Source: Pseudocoprococcus catus (GTDB taxonomy: Bacteria > Bacillota > Clostridia > Lachnospirales > Lachnospiraceae). Taken from it: a stretch of DNA of 64,000 nucleotides. Made by a program: the position numbers and the translations under genes. Each line of letters begins with the position of its first letter. The stretch's first letter is position 1. Location: positions 62,001-126,000 of the forward strand of contig NZ_JAAXCM010000032.1 in the NCBI RefSeq assembly GCF_019734885.1, given 5' to 3'. Positions 27,627 through 37,134 of this stretch are shown here, piece after piece. Under the pieces are notes generated by a model. It did not search any database and was not told where the DNA came from. It saw only the letters and a list, made by a program, of their open reading frames with translations.

Positions 27627-28406
27627 TTATGCCTCTATCACTGTTCCTGTCATCAACGGATAGATTTCTCTCAATTCCCGTGTCAGGATCGCCAACGCTT
27701 TATCACCGGTACAATGTCCTGTATAGTAAACTGCATCCGGCAGATTCGCAGCCAGATCCATAATAACCGGTTCTGGCAGGCACTCACCTGTTCTTGGGCT
27801 GTAAAGATGAAAACCGCCGATTACAATATCCGGCGCAGCCGGACACTGTCCGATAATATTCAGGACACCTTTATGTCCGCATCCCATCAAAAGGACATTC
27901 TTGCTTCCTTGAATAAGCAAATGCTGTTCATGGACAAAATCATCCCTTGTCTTATCCTCTTTCAGCAGATTTTTATTTGTCTCATAAATCTCGCCCACAA
28001 CGTGGCTGTAAATCTGCAGTTCATCGTCAATAACATAACTGCCGTCCAACAGTTTTACCTGCGGATGATGTTTTAGATTCTGATTCAGACCAATATACTC
28101 AGGCCCCGTCTTTTTAGCCGTATAATGATCGTTAAATGCCTTCTCCTGCAAATAAATCACAGCATGGTCATTGATTGCCAGAAAGGCATCCAGACCACCG
28201 CCATGATCATTGTGTCCATGGGAAATAACAACAGTATCAACCTGAGAAAGATCTATGCCCAATGCTTTTGCATTTTTGATAAACAGATCCGTCGTTCCCA
28301 CATCGAACAGCAGCTTATGTTTCTCCGTCTCCGCATAAATACTGAGCCCGTGCTCTGCCCCCAGCTCACACTTCGTTGTGTCTTCCACCAATGTTACAAA
28401 CTTCAT
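27627..28406 (-). CDS. MBL-fold metallohydrolase
   Basis: A 259-residue metallo-beta-lactamase fold protein with HGHNDHGGGLD metal site, later GCGHKGVLNI, IGGFHL and TGHCTG. This order matches the archaeal/bacterial group sometimes annotated as dihydropterin-ribofuranosyl-aminobenzene phosphate synthase-like, a label with little experimental support in bacteria. Substrate unknown. The Met after a GGGGG site is chosen as start. Confidence 0.87.
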   Translation of the reverse strand: MKFVTLVEDTTKCELGAEHGLSIYAETEKHKLLFDVGTTDLFIKNAKALGIDLSQVDTVVISHGHNDHGGGLDAFLAINDHAVIYLQEKAFNDHYTAKKTGPEYIGLNQNLKHHPQVKLLDGSYVIDDELQIYSHVVGEIYETNKNLLKEDKTRDDFVHEQHLLIQGSKNVLLMGCGHKGVLNIIGQCPAAPDIVIGGFHLYSPRTGECLPEPVIMDLAANLPDAVYYTGHCTGDKALAILTRELREIYPLMTGTVIEA

Positions 28407-28474
28407 GATAAATACCCCCATCCATTTACATGATCCATGTTTAAAATCTCAACAGACCTGCCTGTTAGACACAA

Positions 28475-28512
28475 ACAGCTTCCGACATCGCAATTGCAAC
28501 ATCAGAAGCTGT
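28475..28512 (-). terminator. Hairpin after the ABC fusion gene
   Basis: ACAGCTTC and GAAGCTGT (8 bp) enclose a palindromic GCAATTGC; on the minus strand a short T-rich stretch follows. Probable terminator of the large ABC gene. Confidence 0.5.
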
Positions 28513-28597
28513 CCACTGCTTAATCATAGTATATCACACTTTATTTAAAATGTCATATGCCATTTACTTTTCAGTTACTCTTATTTAGCTGAGTTCT

Positions 28598-31500
28598 TTA
28601 ATCCGTACGGAGTGCTGTTACAGGGTCACTCTTTGAAGCCTTATTAGCTGGAATCAGCCCTCCCAGAAGTGTCAGTACAACACTTAATACAATCAGTACA
28701 AAGGCCGCTCCGATCGGCAATGCTGCATTAACATCCGTATTACCGGATACAGTATGAATAATATAATTCGTCGGAAAGATCGCAATGATGGTTATGGCAA
28801 TACCGATCACACCTGCCAGCAGACCAATGATGAAGGTTTCAGCATTAAAGACAGCACCGACATTTCCTTTGCTGGCACCGATCGCACGCAGAATACCAAT
28901 TTCTTTACGTCTCTCCAATACACTTATATAGGTAATAACGCCGATCATGATTGATGAAACTACCAGTGAAATCGCCACAAATGCAATCAGTACATAAGAA
29001 ATCATATTCACTATAGAAGTAACAGATGACATCATTACGCCTACCAAATCTGTATAAGAAATAACTTTATCATCCTGACCGCTGTTCGTCATATCATCGT
29101 TGTAGTCCTGAAAAATCTGATCAACAACCTGTTTGCTGTCAAAATCCACCGGATAAATAGAAATTGTCTGCGGATCTGCTTCATCTGCATATCCCATCTT
29201 ATTCAAATTATCTTCATAAGAAGCACTGCCCTTTGTCATTAGGGAGGTCATCAATTCCTGAAGATCCTCTTCCGACATATTCATCTGAATGGCTTTGGCA
29301 AAAGCATCCGGGTCAATTGAAAAGATATCCTGCATATTGTCCATCATCGACGTCATGGCAGCCCCCATAGACTTCTGCAGGCTGGAACTGATCTGACCCA
29401 TCACTTTACCCATGGCGTTGCTGATCTGATCTGTCAATTCATCTGAAAAATCGCCCATAACATCAGCCATCTTCTTCTGAAGATTTGCCTGCAGTGTCTT
29501 CGTATCAACAATCTGTCCCGCATACTGAAGAAGCACCTTCTGTCCACTATCAGAAGAAACATACTTCAGAAAAGCGTCCAGAATCTTGTCCGGCTGTGCC
29601 AGATTATTTTTCTTCGCATAATCTTCATAGCCATTTGCCAAATCTGTCATAATTTCCTTCAGCTGATCATCTGTAATCTCTACGGATGACAACTTATCTT
29701 TCAGACTGACTAACTCTTCCGAGAGAATACGATCCACCGCATCTGTTTCCAGATAGGCTCTGAAATTGGTTTCAAAATCATTCGGATCTTCCTGCTGGGA
29801 AGCAAATTCCTGATAATCCTCCATGACACGCATCATAAAGTCTTTCAGCAAATCCTTTGTCAGCACTTCGTCCAGTTCAGGTCCGAGGATTTCTTTCAGC
29901 TTTTTTGATAAATAAGCAATTGTATCGTCAGATGTCAGAAACTGCTTCAGACCATCCGTCAGTCCTGTAATATCTGTTTCCGGGTTATCACCCACAGATT
30001 TCTTATAACCATCCAAAAGGGTATTAAATAATTCTGCCAACGAATTCTGTGTCAGATTCACCGATACGCCTTTCAGAATATCCTGAAAATCTTTCTCCGA
30101 AAAAGACGGCATGGCATCTGCCAACGCATCTCCGTCTACCAAATCACTTAAATCCACATCACTGAAGTCCATATCCGAAAATACCGACGAGTCCATATTC
30201 ATCTTTGATGTATCCACTTTAAAAGCATTCTTGAAGGCCTCCTCATCCACCTTAAAGAAGTCTTCCATATTTAAACCGTTTTCGTCATCTGGATCATCAA
30301 AGGCTTTGCCATTAAAAACATTCTTTTTCTTATCCTGGATCTGTGCTTTTACAATCTTGCTCTTGGAAGCTTCCTCAATCACATGATTCACCAGTGATGC
30401 CGGATAACTGACACCCGCAGTCAGCATAGTAATATCTTCGCCGTCTTTTGGCTGTACAACGCCAACCACCTCCAAATCTTCTCCATCTTTGACCAAATTT
30501 TTAATATATTTATCGTTATCCGATTTATCCTTCCACACTGAAAAATCATTATCATACACATAATAATCACTGGCATTGACCAATTTCAGTTTAATACCAA
30601 GAAAATCATCATAATCAAAAGTTTCAAGCTTATCACTGGTCTCTACTGTCTTGTCATCCGCAACAGCATCCAGAAGCTTATCCAGCTCTTCACCAGATTT
30701 CAATCCAAGAGAATATAACGTCATATCATATAGACGACCGTCCTTGGTCAATACAACGACACATTGATGATCATTTTCAGGCCAATGTCCTGCCTTTACA
30801 TCATATTGGTCTTTGTAAAGTGCATCATTCTCAGGCAAGGCATGAAACTGCTCCATACCACTGCTTCCCATCATGGCCAGCATCATCGATGAGGATCCAC
30901 TTAAAGAAGACAACGTCTGGTCCGGGCACACCTGCCGCACATCCCCATCATCTTCCTGGAGATAAATCTGCGGTGTAATGCCATAGTCATATTCAATCGC
31001 CTTTGTCTGATTCTTAATGTCCGATTGCCCACTTTCAAGATACGTTTTCAAAGATTTCAGATCATTATACTCTGTACCGGACACCATCTGTGTCAGAATC
31101 TGCATTTCCCTGACTTTATTATCTGTACTTGTTGCCTTCTTGGAGCTCATCATGTCTTCACTCATTGACATCATATTTGTCGTTGTCTTGGTAATCTGCA
31201 GCGGATATTCTGACATGGTCTTTTCTTCCATATCTTCAATATACTGATTCACACCATGAGACAGAGACAAAATCATGGCAATGCCGATAATGCCAATGGA
31301 GCCCGCAAATGACACCAAAATCGTCCTTGCCTTCTTAGTCTTTAAATTATTAAAGCTCAGTGACAAAGCTGTCAGGAAAGACATAGAGGACTTACCCATA
31401 TTCTTATGCACTGGCACCGGGGCTTCACCTTCAGGAATCTCATAAGGATCTGAATCCTCCAGAAGCTTTCCGTCCTTCACTTTTACGATTCGTGTGGCAT

Positions 31501-32116
31501 ACTGATAGGCCAGCTCCGGATTATGGGTAACCATGACAACCAGTCTGTCTTTGGCCACTTCTTTCAGCAAATCCATTACCTGAATACTTGTCTCACTGTC
31601 CAGGGCTCCTGTCGGTTCATCCGCCAGAAGAATATCCGGATTATTCACCAGGGCGCGGGCCAGAGATACACGCTGCATCTGACCGCCGGACATCTGATTC
31701 GGCTTCTTATGGAGCTGATCTCCCAAACCTACTTCTTCCAGTGCCTTGATGGCGCGCTCCCGACGTTCCTTTCCTGAAATACCGGAAATCGTCAGCGCCA
31801 GCTCCACATTCGCCAATACTGTCTGATGCGGGATAAGATTGTAACTCTGAAACACAAAACCAACCGTATGGTTTCGATAGGAATCCCAGTCTCTGTCCTT
31901 ATATTTCTTTGTTGAAATGCCATTGATAATCAAATCACCGCTGTCGTATCGGTCCAAACCACCGATAATATTCAGCAGCGTCGTTTTGCCGGAACCGCTG
32001 GGTCCCAGAATGGCCACAAACTCATTGTCCCTGAGATTCAGACTAACATCATCCAGTGCCCGCTGAACAAGATTACCTGTCTTGTATGTCTTGCTTATAT
32101 TTTTAATTTGCAGCAT
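28598..32116 (-). CDS. MacB/FtsX-like ABC transporter, ATPase-permease fusion
   Basis: This 1172-residue protein joins a LolD/MacB-type ATPase (~1-225; Walker A GPSGSGKTT, signature SGGQMQRVSLAR, Walker B LLADEP) to an FtsX permease. One transmembrane helix (~260-285) precedes a ~760-residue extracytoplasmic region that is helical and Asp-rich (repeated SDMDFSDVDLSDL-like stretches), and three helices follow near the C-terminus. Family members extrude peptides, antibiotics or lipids, or act as sensors for antimicrobial peptides. AAGGAG precedes the ATG. It lies upstream of and divergent from an ECF sigma module. Confidence 0.9.
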   Translation of the reverse strand: MLQIKNISKTYKTGNLVQRALDDVSLNLRDNEFVAILGPSGSGKTTLLNIIGGLDRYDSGDLIINGISTKKYKDRDWDSYRNHTVGFVFQSYNLIPHQTVLANVELALTISGISGKERRERAIKALEEVGLGDQLHKKPNQMSGGQMQRVSLARALVNNPDILLADEPTGALDSETSIQVMDLLKEVAKDRLVVMVTHNPELAYQYATRIVKVKDGKLLEDSDPYEIPEGEAPVPVHKNMGKSSMSFLTALSLSFNNLKTKKARTILVSFAGSIGIIGIAMILSLSHGVNQYIEDMEEKTMSEYPLQITKTTTNMMSMSEDMMSSKKATSTDNKVREMQILTQMVSGTEYNDLKSLKTYLESGQSDIKNQTKAIEYDYGITPQIYLQEDDGDVRQVCPDQTLSSLSGSSSMMLAMMGSSGMEQFHALPENDALYKDQYDVKAGHWPENDHQCVVVLTKDGRLYDMTLYSLGLKSGEELDKLLDAVADDKTVETSDKLETFDYDDFLGIKLKLVNASDYYVYDNDFSVWKDKSDNDKYIKNLVKDGEDLEVVGVVQPKDGEDITMLTAGVSYPASLVNHVIEEASKSKIVKAQIQDKKKNVFNGKAFDDPDDENGLNMEDFFKVDEEAFKNAFKVDTSKMNMDSSVFSDMDFSDVDLSDLVDGDALADAMPSFSEKDFQDILKGVSVNLTQNSLAELFNTLLDGYKKSVGDNPETDITGLTDGLKQFLTSDDTIAYLSKKLKEILGPELDEVLTKDLLKDFMMRVMEDYQEFASQQEDPNDFETNFRAYLETDAVDRILSEELVSLKDKLSSVEITDDQLKEIMTDLANGYEDYAKKNNLAQPDKILDAFLKYVSSDSGQKVLLQYAGQIVDTKTLQANLQKKMADVMGDFSDELTDQISNAMGKVMGQISSSLQKSMGAAMTSMMDNMQDIFSIDPDAFAKAIQMNMSEEDLQELMTSLMTKGSASYEDNLNKMGYADEADPQTISIYPVDFDSKQVVDQIFQDYNDDMTNSGQDDKVISYTDLVGVMMSSVTSIVNMISYVLIAFVAISLVVSSIMIGVITYISVLERRKEIGILRAIGASKGNVGAVFNAETFIIGLLAGVIGIAITIIAIFPTNYIIHTVSGNTDVNAALPIGAAFVLIVLSVVLTLLGGLIPANKASKSDPVTALRTD

Positions 32117-32266
32117 AGTCTCTCCTTAAACAAAGCATAAACTGAAGGTTACATAAAATAGTGCCTTTCTTTATGCCACATTATACTCCATAATTGTCCC
32201 TATAGGCAAGTTGAAAACTGTTTAAAAAGAAACTATCTTTAAAAAATATTTTATTCCACCTATTGT

Positions 32267-32300
32267 GCAACCTTTTGCCTGGATTTTTTATCTAATAGAT
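32267..32300 (+). promoter_or_regulatory. ECF-type promoter, module 1
   Basis: GCAACC (32267-32272) and ATCTAATAGAT (32290-32300), 74 bases before the sigma gene. The same 11-base block recurs with identical spacing upstream of the second sigma gene at 35936-35946. Confidence 0.65.
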
Positions 32301-32373
32301 GTAATAACTTAAAGCCGGCTTTGAACAGTTACAGAAATAATGATAAAATCCATGATAAGGAAGTGATGAACCA

Positions 32374-32847
32374 TTGACAAAAGAAGATTTAGGACACTTA
32401 ATTATTGCCTCAACTGATAGTCTTTACAGAATTTCAAAGTCAATTCTAAAAAATGAAACAGACTGTGAAGATGCCGTTTCGGAGGCCATTGTAAAGAGTT
32501 TCGACAAAATAAACACTTTACAACATGCATCCTATGCCAAAACATGGCTGGTTCGTATTTTAATCAATGAATGTTACCGCATTTACCGCCAAAAGCAATT
32601 TGCGCCGTCAAATGATTTTACATTCAAAGAAAACCTATCCGATGAAGCGGATTATTCTGAATTATATCATGCAATGATGCAGTTGGACGATAAGTATAGA
32701 ATCCCTGTCGAATTATATTATATTGAGGGCTACAAGATCCATGAAATTACAGATATTCTCAACCGCAGCGAAGGCACCATCAAAAGCCAATTAGCCCGCG
32801 GCAGACAGCAATTAAGAAAATATCTTGAATCGGAGGCAGCACAATGA
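32374..32847 (+). CDS. ECF RNA polymerase sigma factor, module 1
   Basis: A 157-residue sigma-70 family ECF protein with region 2 (ETDCEDAVSEAIVKSF, YAKTWLVRILINECY) and region 4 (YIEGYKIHEITDILNRSEGTIKSQLARGRQQL). Start is TTG; its N-terminus (TKEDLGHLII) aligns with the ATG start of the paralogue at 35393-35866, supporting this choice. Its end overlaps the anti-sigma gene by 4 bases (ATGA). Confidence 0.92.
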   Translation: MTKEDLGHLIIASTDSLYRISKSILKNETDCEDAVSEAIVKSFDKINTLQHASYAKTWLVRILINECYRIYRQKQFAPSNDFTFKENLSDEADYSELYHAMMQLDDKYRIPVELYYIEGYKIHEITDILNRSEGTIKSQLARGRQQLRKYLESEAAQ

Positions 32848-34046
32848 ATAACAATGATTATTTAAAAACACCTGAACATTTTAAGATGTTAGTAGAATCA
32901 AAAGTCAATGAACAATTAAATACTCCAATATCAGATAAGAAAAAACCGACAACATCCATACAGACGAAAAAAGAAAAATCCGGATACCATTTTAAAAAAA
33001 TCGCAGCTGCGGCTGCTGTCATCGCCATTATTACCACGACTTCGGTTTTTGCAGCTAAACATTTCCGACTTAGCGACTATTTTGAAAGCAGCACAGAAAC
33101 ATACAACGAAAGCTATATGGAAACCATTGATAACCGCGACATATCTGTCAAAAACGGTTTTCCTGAACAAATGAAGCAATTTGAGCAAAATACAAATAAA
33201 GTTTTTGACGAACCACTTTTTACATTAACAGAAGCCTATTATGACGGCAACTACCTCTATATTTATGCCCAAGCAACGGATGCCGGACAGGAATATGATG
33301 CTATTACCAGTCGAATATTCATTAATGGCACTCAATATATCGGTGATTTCGGACGGCTTCTCGGTCAAACCGAAACGAACGGTTTCAATCAGGATGAGTA
33401 TGTCGGAACATTTGCACTTGATGGATTAGAATCAGATAATTTTACTGTAGAAATGCCATTAAGCATTTATCTAGCATCAGAAGAAACTTCTGTCACAGAA
33501 ACCTCTGCTGTGGTCGAAAACGATTCTGCAGACAACACTGTAACGCCCGCACTCATCCGCCAAGGACAGCAAACTGTATCATTCAAGGTGACCGCCGCAG
33601 ACAGAGTACTCGGCTATACTGATCAGCAGATTACAGTCAATTCAGATGTCACAGCGGACATATCCGATTTAAAACGCACTGAGTTAGGCATTCGTCTGAA
33701 TTTGACCTGGCATCTGGATGCATCCGCGGCCGAAAGATATCTGTATGATTTTGAATATACAGATGAAGAAAACGATAATCTAAGCGGCTATGCCAAACCG
33801 GATTATCAGGTCACAGACGATAAAGGAACAAATTACGGTAATGACCAGATACACATTAATCAAATTCAAGCCACCTCGGAAGATGTCGACCCTGTATTAG
33901 TCATTAGAAACGAAGACGGCAGCGCAGACTGCATCAGCAAAATCTTTATCTCGAATGTGCCAGAAGATGCAAAACAGCTAACTCTTCAGTTAAAACACAA
34001 CGGGCAGACCATTGATGAAATGACGGTTGAATTTTCGCTGAAATAG
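32844..34046 (+). CDS. DUF4179-type anti-sigma factor, module 1
   Basis: A 400-residue single-pass membrane protein. The N-terminal cytoplasmic part (~1-45, beginning NNDYLKTPEHFKMLVESKV) is the likely sigma-binding segment. A helix (~50-70) crosses the membrane, and the large outer part has the DUF4179 beta-rich architecture. It is translationally coupled to the sigma gene, so it should hold that factor inactive until a surface signal arrives. It is homologous in layout to 34146-35396. Confidence 0.85.
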   Translation: MNNNDYLKTPEHFKMLVESKVNEQLNTPISDKKKPTTSIQTKKEKSGYHFKKIAAAAAVIAIITTTSVFAAKHFRLSDYFESSTETYNESYMETIDNRDISVKNGFPEQMKQFEQNTNKVFDEPLFTLTEAYYDGNYLYIYAQATDAGQEYDAITSRIFINGTQYIGDFGRLLGQTETNGFNQDEYVGTFALDGLESDNFTVEMPLSIYLASEETSVTETSAVVENDSADNTVTPALIRQGQQTVSFKVTAADRVLGYTDQQITVNSDVTADISDLKRTELGIRLNLTWHLDASAAERYLYDFEYTDEENDNLSGYAKPDYQVTDDKGTNYGNDQIHINQIQATSEDVDPVLVIRNEDGSADCISKIFISNVPEDAKQLTLQLKHNGQTIDEMTVEFSLK

Positions 34047-34076
34047 CTCCTTCATAACATTTAAACAGATAATTTT

Positions 34077-34120
34077 CAAGGAGAATGCAGCTCACTTTAA
34101 ATTGCATTCTCCTTGTTTTT
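34077..34120 (+). terminator. Terminator between convergent sigma modules
   Basis: CAAGGAGAATGCA (34077-34089) pairs with TGCATTCTCCTTG (34103-34115), followed by TTTTT. Confidence 0.9.
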
Positions 34121-34145
34121 GAATTGTCTGTTCAAAGACAATTCT

Positions 34146-35396
34146 TTATTCATCATATTCGACAGTAAACGCCGCAAAATCAAGGTTTGTATACGTATGC
34201 TCTTCTCCGTCTTCTACGCCTGTTCTCACATAAGGTGTTACTGTCAGAGATGTGACATCCTGATTCATGCCTTCGATAATTCCAAACATTTCCCGATAAT
34301 ATTTGCCGTCGGCTTCATAGGATTTTCTCTGTTCCGCACCGGACCAGTCATCTCCATCTACAGTGAACACAATTGTCTGTCTCGTATCCATATTGTCTTC
34401 TGTTGTAAAATGATTGCCGTTGTTGTCATCCAGTGCCATAAATACCACCTGGTTACCTCCACCCTCGCTTGACATCTTATCGTAAAGCTCTTTCTGGCTT
34501 TCATCGAATTCCCAGGTCACATGGATATACGTACCTGATTCTGCAATTTTTAACACATCCACGGTAGCTACCACACCATCCTCTGTTATCACAGTCTGTG
34601 CCGGCTTAATGATGGCATTTTTATCCAATTTGGCATCAAAGGATATGGTCTGAGTCCCCAGAGAACCGGCATCCACTATCAAAGATGCTGTAAAAGAATC
34701 CGGCACATCCCTTCCTCCCAGCTGAACGGTGCCCTTATAATCACCCTTTTTAACACCGAAGCCTTCATTCTCCTTAACTTTCTCATCTGAAAGCTTGTCA
34801 AAATGAATCATATACACCGCATCTCCGATAGCCAATCGGTCTGAATTTAACTGATGCCTTTTTCCTTTACCTGTCGGGCGTGCATAAAATGCCAGACTCA
34901 GACCATCATAATACACCTGGGTAATATCTAGCAGCGGCTCACTGACACCTTTTACCTCAGCAGCATTATCCTCACCTCTGATATCCACCATAATCTGCGG
35001 CCATCCCGGCGTTACGGTCTGATTAAAAGCGCTGGCATCTGTTGTCAAATAAGCTTCCGCACCTGTCTCATCCACTTCTCGACCTACCAGTGATGATGCA
35101 CCGGATTTTGTCACAGCATAGACTCCTCCGCCAAGAATGCCTGCCAGAACCAAAGCAGCAACAGCTATTTTAACCACTCTCCACCTTCGATTTGAAACAT
35201 TTACACTGCTTCGTCTATCTTTCATATACTTCGTATTTCGTTTATTAATTTTTCCTTTTGCATGGTTTGTTCCGTCATTCACTTTTACCTCAATTTCATC
35301 ATCCGCTATTTCTTTTTCCACCATCTCTTTTAAAGCCATTCTAAAACTTTCCGGTGTTTCCGGGAAATCCTTGTCCCAACTATTTTTCTCACTCAT
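34146..35396 (-). CDS. DUF4179-type anti-sigma factor, module 2
   Basis: A 416-residue single-pass membrane protein. The cytoplasmic N-terminus (DFPETPESFRMALKEMVEKEI) resembles that of the module 1 anti-sigma (TPEHFKMLVESKV). A basic stretch is followed by a transmembrane helix (~75-95) and a DUF4179-like outer domain. It overlaps its sigma gene by 4 bases. The outer domains of the two anti-sigmas are much more different than the sigmas, which suggests different signals. Confidence 0.85.
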   Translation of the reverse strand: MSEKNSWDKDFPETPESFRMALKEMVEKEIADDEIEVKVNDGTNHAKGKINKRNTKYMKDRRSSVNVSNRRWRVVKIAVAALVLAGILGGGVYAVTKSGASSLVGREVDETGAEAYLTTDASAFNQTVTPGWPQIMVDIRGEDNAAEVKGVSEPLLDITQVYYDGLSLAFYARPTGKGKRHQLNSDRLAIGDAVYMIHFDKLSDEKVKENEGFGVKKGDYKGTVQLGGRDVPDSFTASLIVDAGSLGTQTISFDAKLDKNAIIKPAQTVITEDGVVATVDVLKIAESGTYIHVTWEFDESQKELYDKMSSEGGGNQVVFMALDDNNGNHFTTEDNMDTRQTIVFTVDGDDWSGAEQRKSYEADGKYYREMFGIIEGMNQDVTSLTVTPYVRTGVEDGEEHTYTNLDFAAFTVEYDE

Positions 35397-35866
35397 ACCG
35401 CATCCTCCTGTTCATACATACGCCGCATCATTTTTCTGGCCCGGCTCAGACGCATTTTTACTGCACTGTCCCCCAAGTCCAGCATCTGACCGATTTCCTT
35501 GATTGTATATTGATTCAGATAATACAATACCAGCGGCACCCTATATTCGATTTCCAGTGACATGATTTTCTGATACAAATCTGAATATTGATGCTGCCTA
35601 ATCTCTTCTCCGGAAATCTGTTCATGATAAGCTGCCTCACGTTTCCTTTGCCGCAGCATACGATAACATTCATTCAGCAAAATTCGTATAAACCAGGTTT
35701 TGGCATATTTCTTCTCACGCAACGTATCAATCTTTGCGAAAGCCTTACTCACTGCTTCCTGAACAGCATCCTGGCAATCCGCATCTTCTTTGAGAATCGA
35801 CTTTGCCACACGATAAAAATCATCCGTGCCGTCGATAATCAACGCCCCTAACTCTTTCTTGTTCAT
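35393..35866 (-). CDS. ECF RNA polymerase sigma factor, module 2
   Basis: A 157-residue ECF sigma factor, the same length as its paralogue. Region 2 shows DADCQDAVQEAVSKAF and YAKTWFIRILLNECY; region 4 shows YYLNQYTIKEIGQMLDLGDSAVKMRLSRARKMM. Start chosen at the ATG of MNKKELG after AAGGAGG. The near-identical region 2 of the two factors suggests overlapping promoter recognition. Confidence 0.92.
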   Translation of the reverse strand: MNKKELGALIIDGTDDFYRVAKSILKEDADCQDAVQEAVSKAFAKIDTLREKKYAKTWFIRILLNECYRMLRQRKREAAYHEQISGEEIRQHQYSDLYQKIMSLEIEYRVPLVLYYLNQYTIKEIGQMLDLGDSAVKMRLSRARKMMRRMYEQEDAV

Positions 35867-35935
35867 CCTCTTCACTTCCTCCTTTGATGTATACACCATT
35901 TATTTATTCGAGCTCGCATACAACTATCTGTTATA

Positions 35936-35969
35936 TCTATTAGATGCAAAAATACTGACCCTCGTCACA
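35936..35969 (-). promoter_or_regulatory. ECF-type promoter, module 2
   Basis: On the minus strand GTGACG (35964-35969) and ATCTAATAGAT (35936-35946) have the same 19-base gap to CTAATA as in module 1, 70 bases before the sigma gene. Confidence 0.65.
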
Positions 35970-36067
35970 ACTTTTTCTTATATTTTATCATTTTACTGCT
36001 ATTTTTCGAAAAAAATAACAAAGCATCTATTCGCCTTGGTAACGCCCTGGATTTCAGCAATATTTCT

Positions 36068-36096
36068 TTGATATTTTAACCAAAATATGATATAAT
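36068..36096 (+). promoter_or_regulatory. Promoter of the DtxR-type gene
   Basis: TTGATA (36068-36073) and TATAAT (36091-36096) with a 17-base spacer. Confidence 0.75.
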
Positions 36097-36133
36097 AAAT
36101 GAACAATTTTTAGAAGAAAGGACGGTGTGTCCA

Positions 36134-36505
36134 TTGAAAATGCAGGAATCTCCAGAAGACTACCTGGAAACCATTTATATGCTCTCACTTCACAGCTCAG
36201 AAGTGCGTTCCATCGATGTAGCCAGACATCTTGGTTACTCCAAGCCAAGCGTCAGTGTTGCCATGAAGCGACTCCGCGAAAACGGATACGTCAATATGGA
36301 CGACAACAATCTTCTCACGTTGACAGAATCCGGTCTGGCCATCGCCCGAAGCATTTACGAACGTCATCAGGTTATCTCCGGTTATCTGATGTCCATTGGA
36401 GTCAGCGAGGAAACTGCGTTGAAAGACGCCTGCCGTATTGAGCATGTTCTTAGCGAAGAAACATTCCATAAGATAAAGGAAATATTCTATCAGTCACGCA
36501 AGTAA
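36134..36505 (+). CDS. DtxR-family metal-dependent repressor
   Basis: A 123-residue regulator with an N-terminal winged helix (MKMQESPEDYLETIYML, YSKPSVSVAMKRLRENGYV) and the metal-binding dimerisation domain (ERHQVISGYLMSIGVSEETALKDACRIEHVLSEET). It lacks the C-terminal SH3/FeoA-like domain, as many short clostridial members do. I prefer the TTG start because the product then begins MKMQES like its relatives; GTG at 36125 is possible. It neighbours iron and flavodoxin genes; DtxR-like boxes at 38250, 45153 and 45786 are candidate targets. Confidence 0.9.
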   Translation: MKMQESPEDYLETIYMLSLHSSEVRSIDVARHLGYSKPSVSVAMKRLRENGYVNMDDNNLLTLTESGLAIARSIYERHQVISGYLMSIGVSEETALKDACRIEHVLSEETFHKIKEIFYQSRK

Positions 36506-36547
36506 TAAAAGCATTGTACTGCTAAATAATAAACGGACTGCACGCCA

Positions 36548-36650
36548 CAGGCAATAGAAATGGACGCCTGAATAAATAGTTCAATATAACTCTGAAGCAT
36601 TTGTATTTGAACAGATTTATTCGGGCGTCCATTCTTTCATCTTCTGCCTG
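36548..36650. repeat. 103-bp imperfect inverted repeat
   Basis: Outer arms CAGGCA/TGCCTG (36548-36553, 36645-36650) enclose longer arms at 36561-36588 and 36604-36631 (TGGACGCC-GAATAAAT core, with GTTCAA further in). It fills most of the intergenic space between the DtxR-type gene and DUF2325 gene. It may act as a terminator for both, or be a small palindromic mobile repeat. Confidence 0.6.
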
Positions 36651-36734
36651 TATTCCATCTATTTTAATTTAATGTAAAAAAGTCCCATGCCAAACCATTA
36701 AAATGTTGAACACGGAACTTATCTTCCATTCGTC

Positions 36735-37016
36735 TTATACGGCATGTTCAAGAAGAATACCTTCCAGTGCCGATCCGCTGCTTGTATGGCAGCGAACAAT
36801 TTTAAATTTCTTTTTCTCAGCCTCATCTACGGCACATCGTACCATTTTGTGAGAAACGGTATTTGTAAACAAAATGCATAAATCAGGATCACCAATCTGC
36901 TTGTCCAAATCGGCAGACATCTGAGTGAATACCTTTGCTTTACATTTATGAGATTTACAAATTTTCTTATACTGACAGACCATTCTGTCATGACCACCGA
37001 TGATGACAACGCTCAT
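36735..37016 (-). CDS. DUF2325 family protein
   Basis: A 93-residue protein beginning MSVVIIGGHDRM, with FTNTVSHKMVRCA and CHTSSGSALEG, the typical DUF2325 pattern. The function of the family is unknown. The start follows AGGAGG. It lies downstream of flavodoxin and DUF3793 genes in the same orientation. Confidence 0.88.
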   Translation of the reverse strand: MSVVIIGGHDRMVCQYKKICKSHKCKAKVFTQMSADLDKQIGDPDLCILFTNTVSHKMVRCAVDEAEKKKFKIVRCHTSSGSALEGILLEHAV

Positions 37017-37134
37017 GGCTCTCCTCCTTCTTAGGAACCTCTGCCGAAACATTTCCTTGCTCCGGCAAAGCGTTCCCACATATTTAATAAATACCTTCAG
37101 TAAAAATGAGTTTGTGTAAGTGGAAAAATAAATT

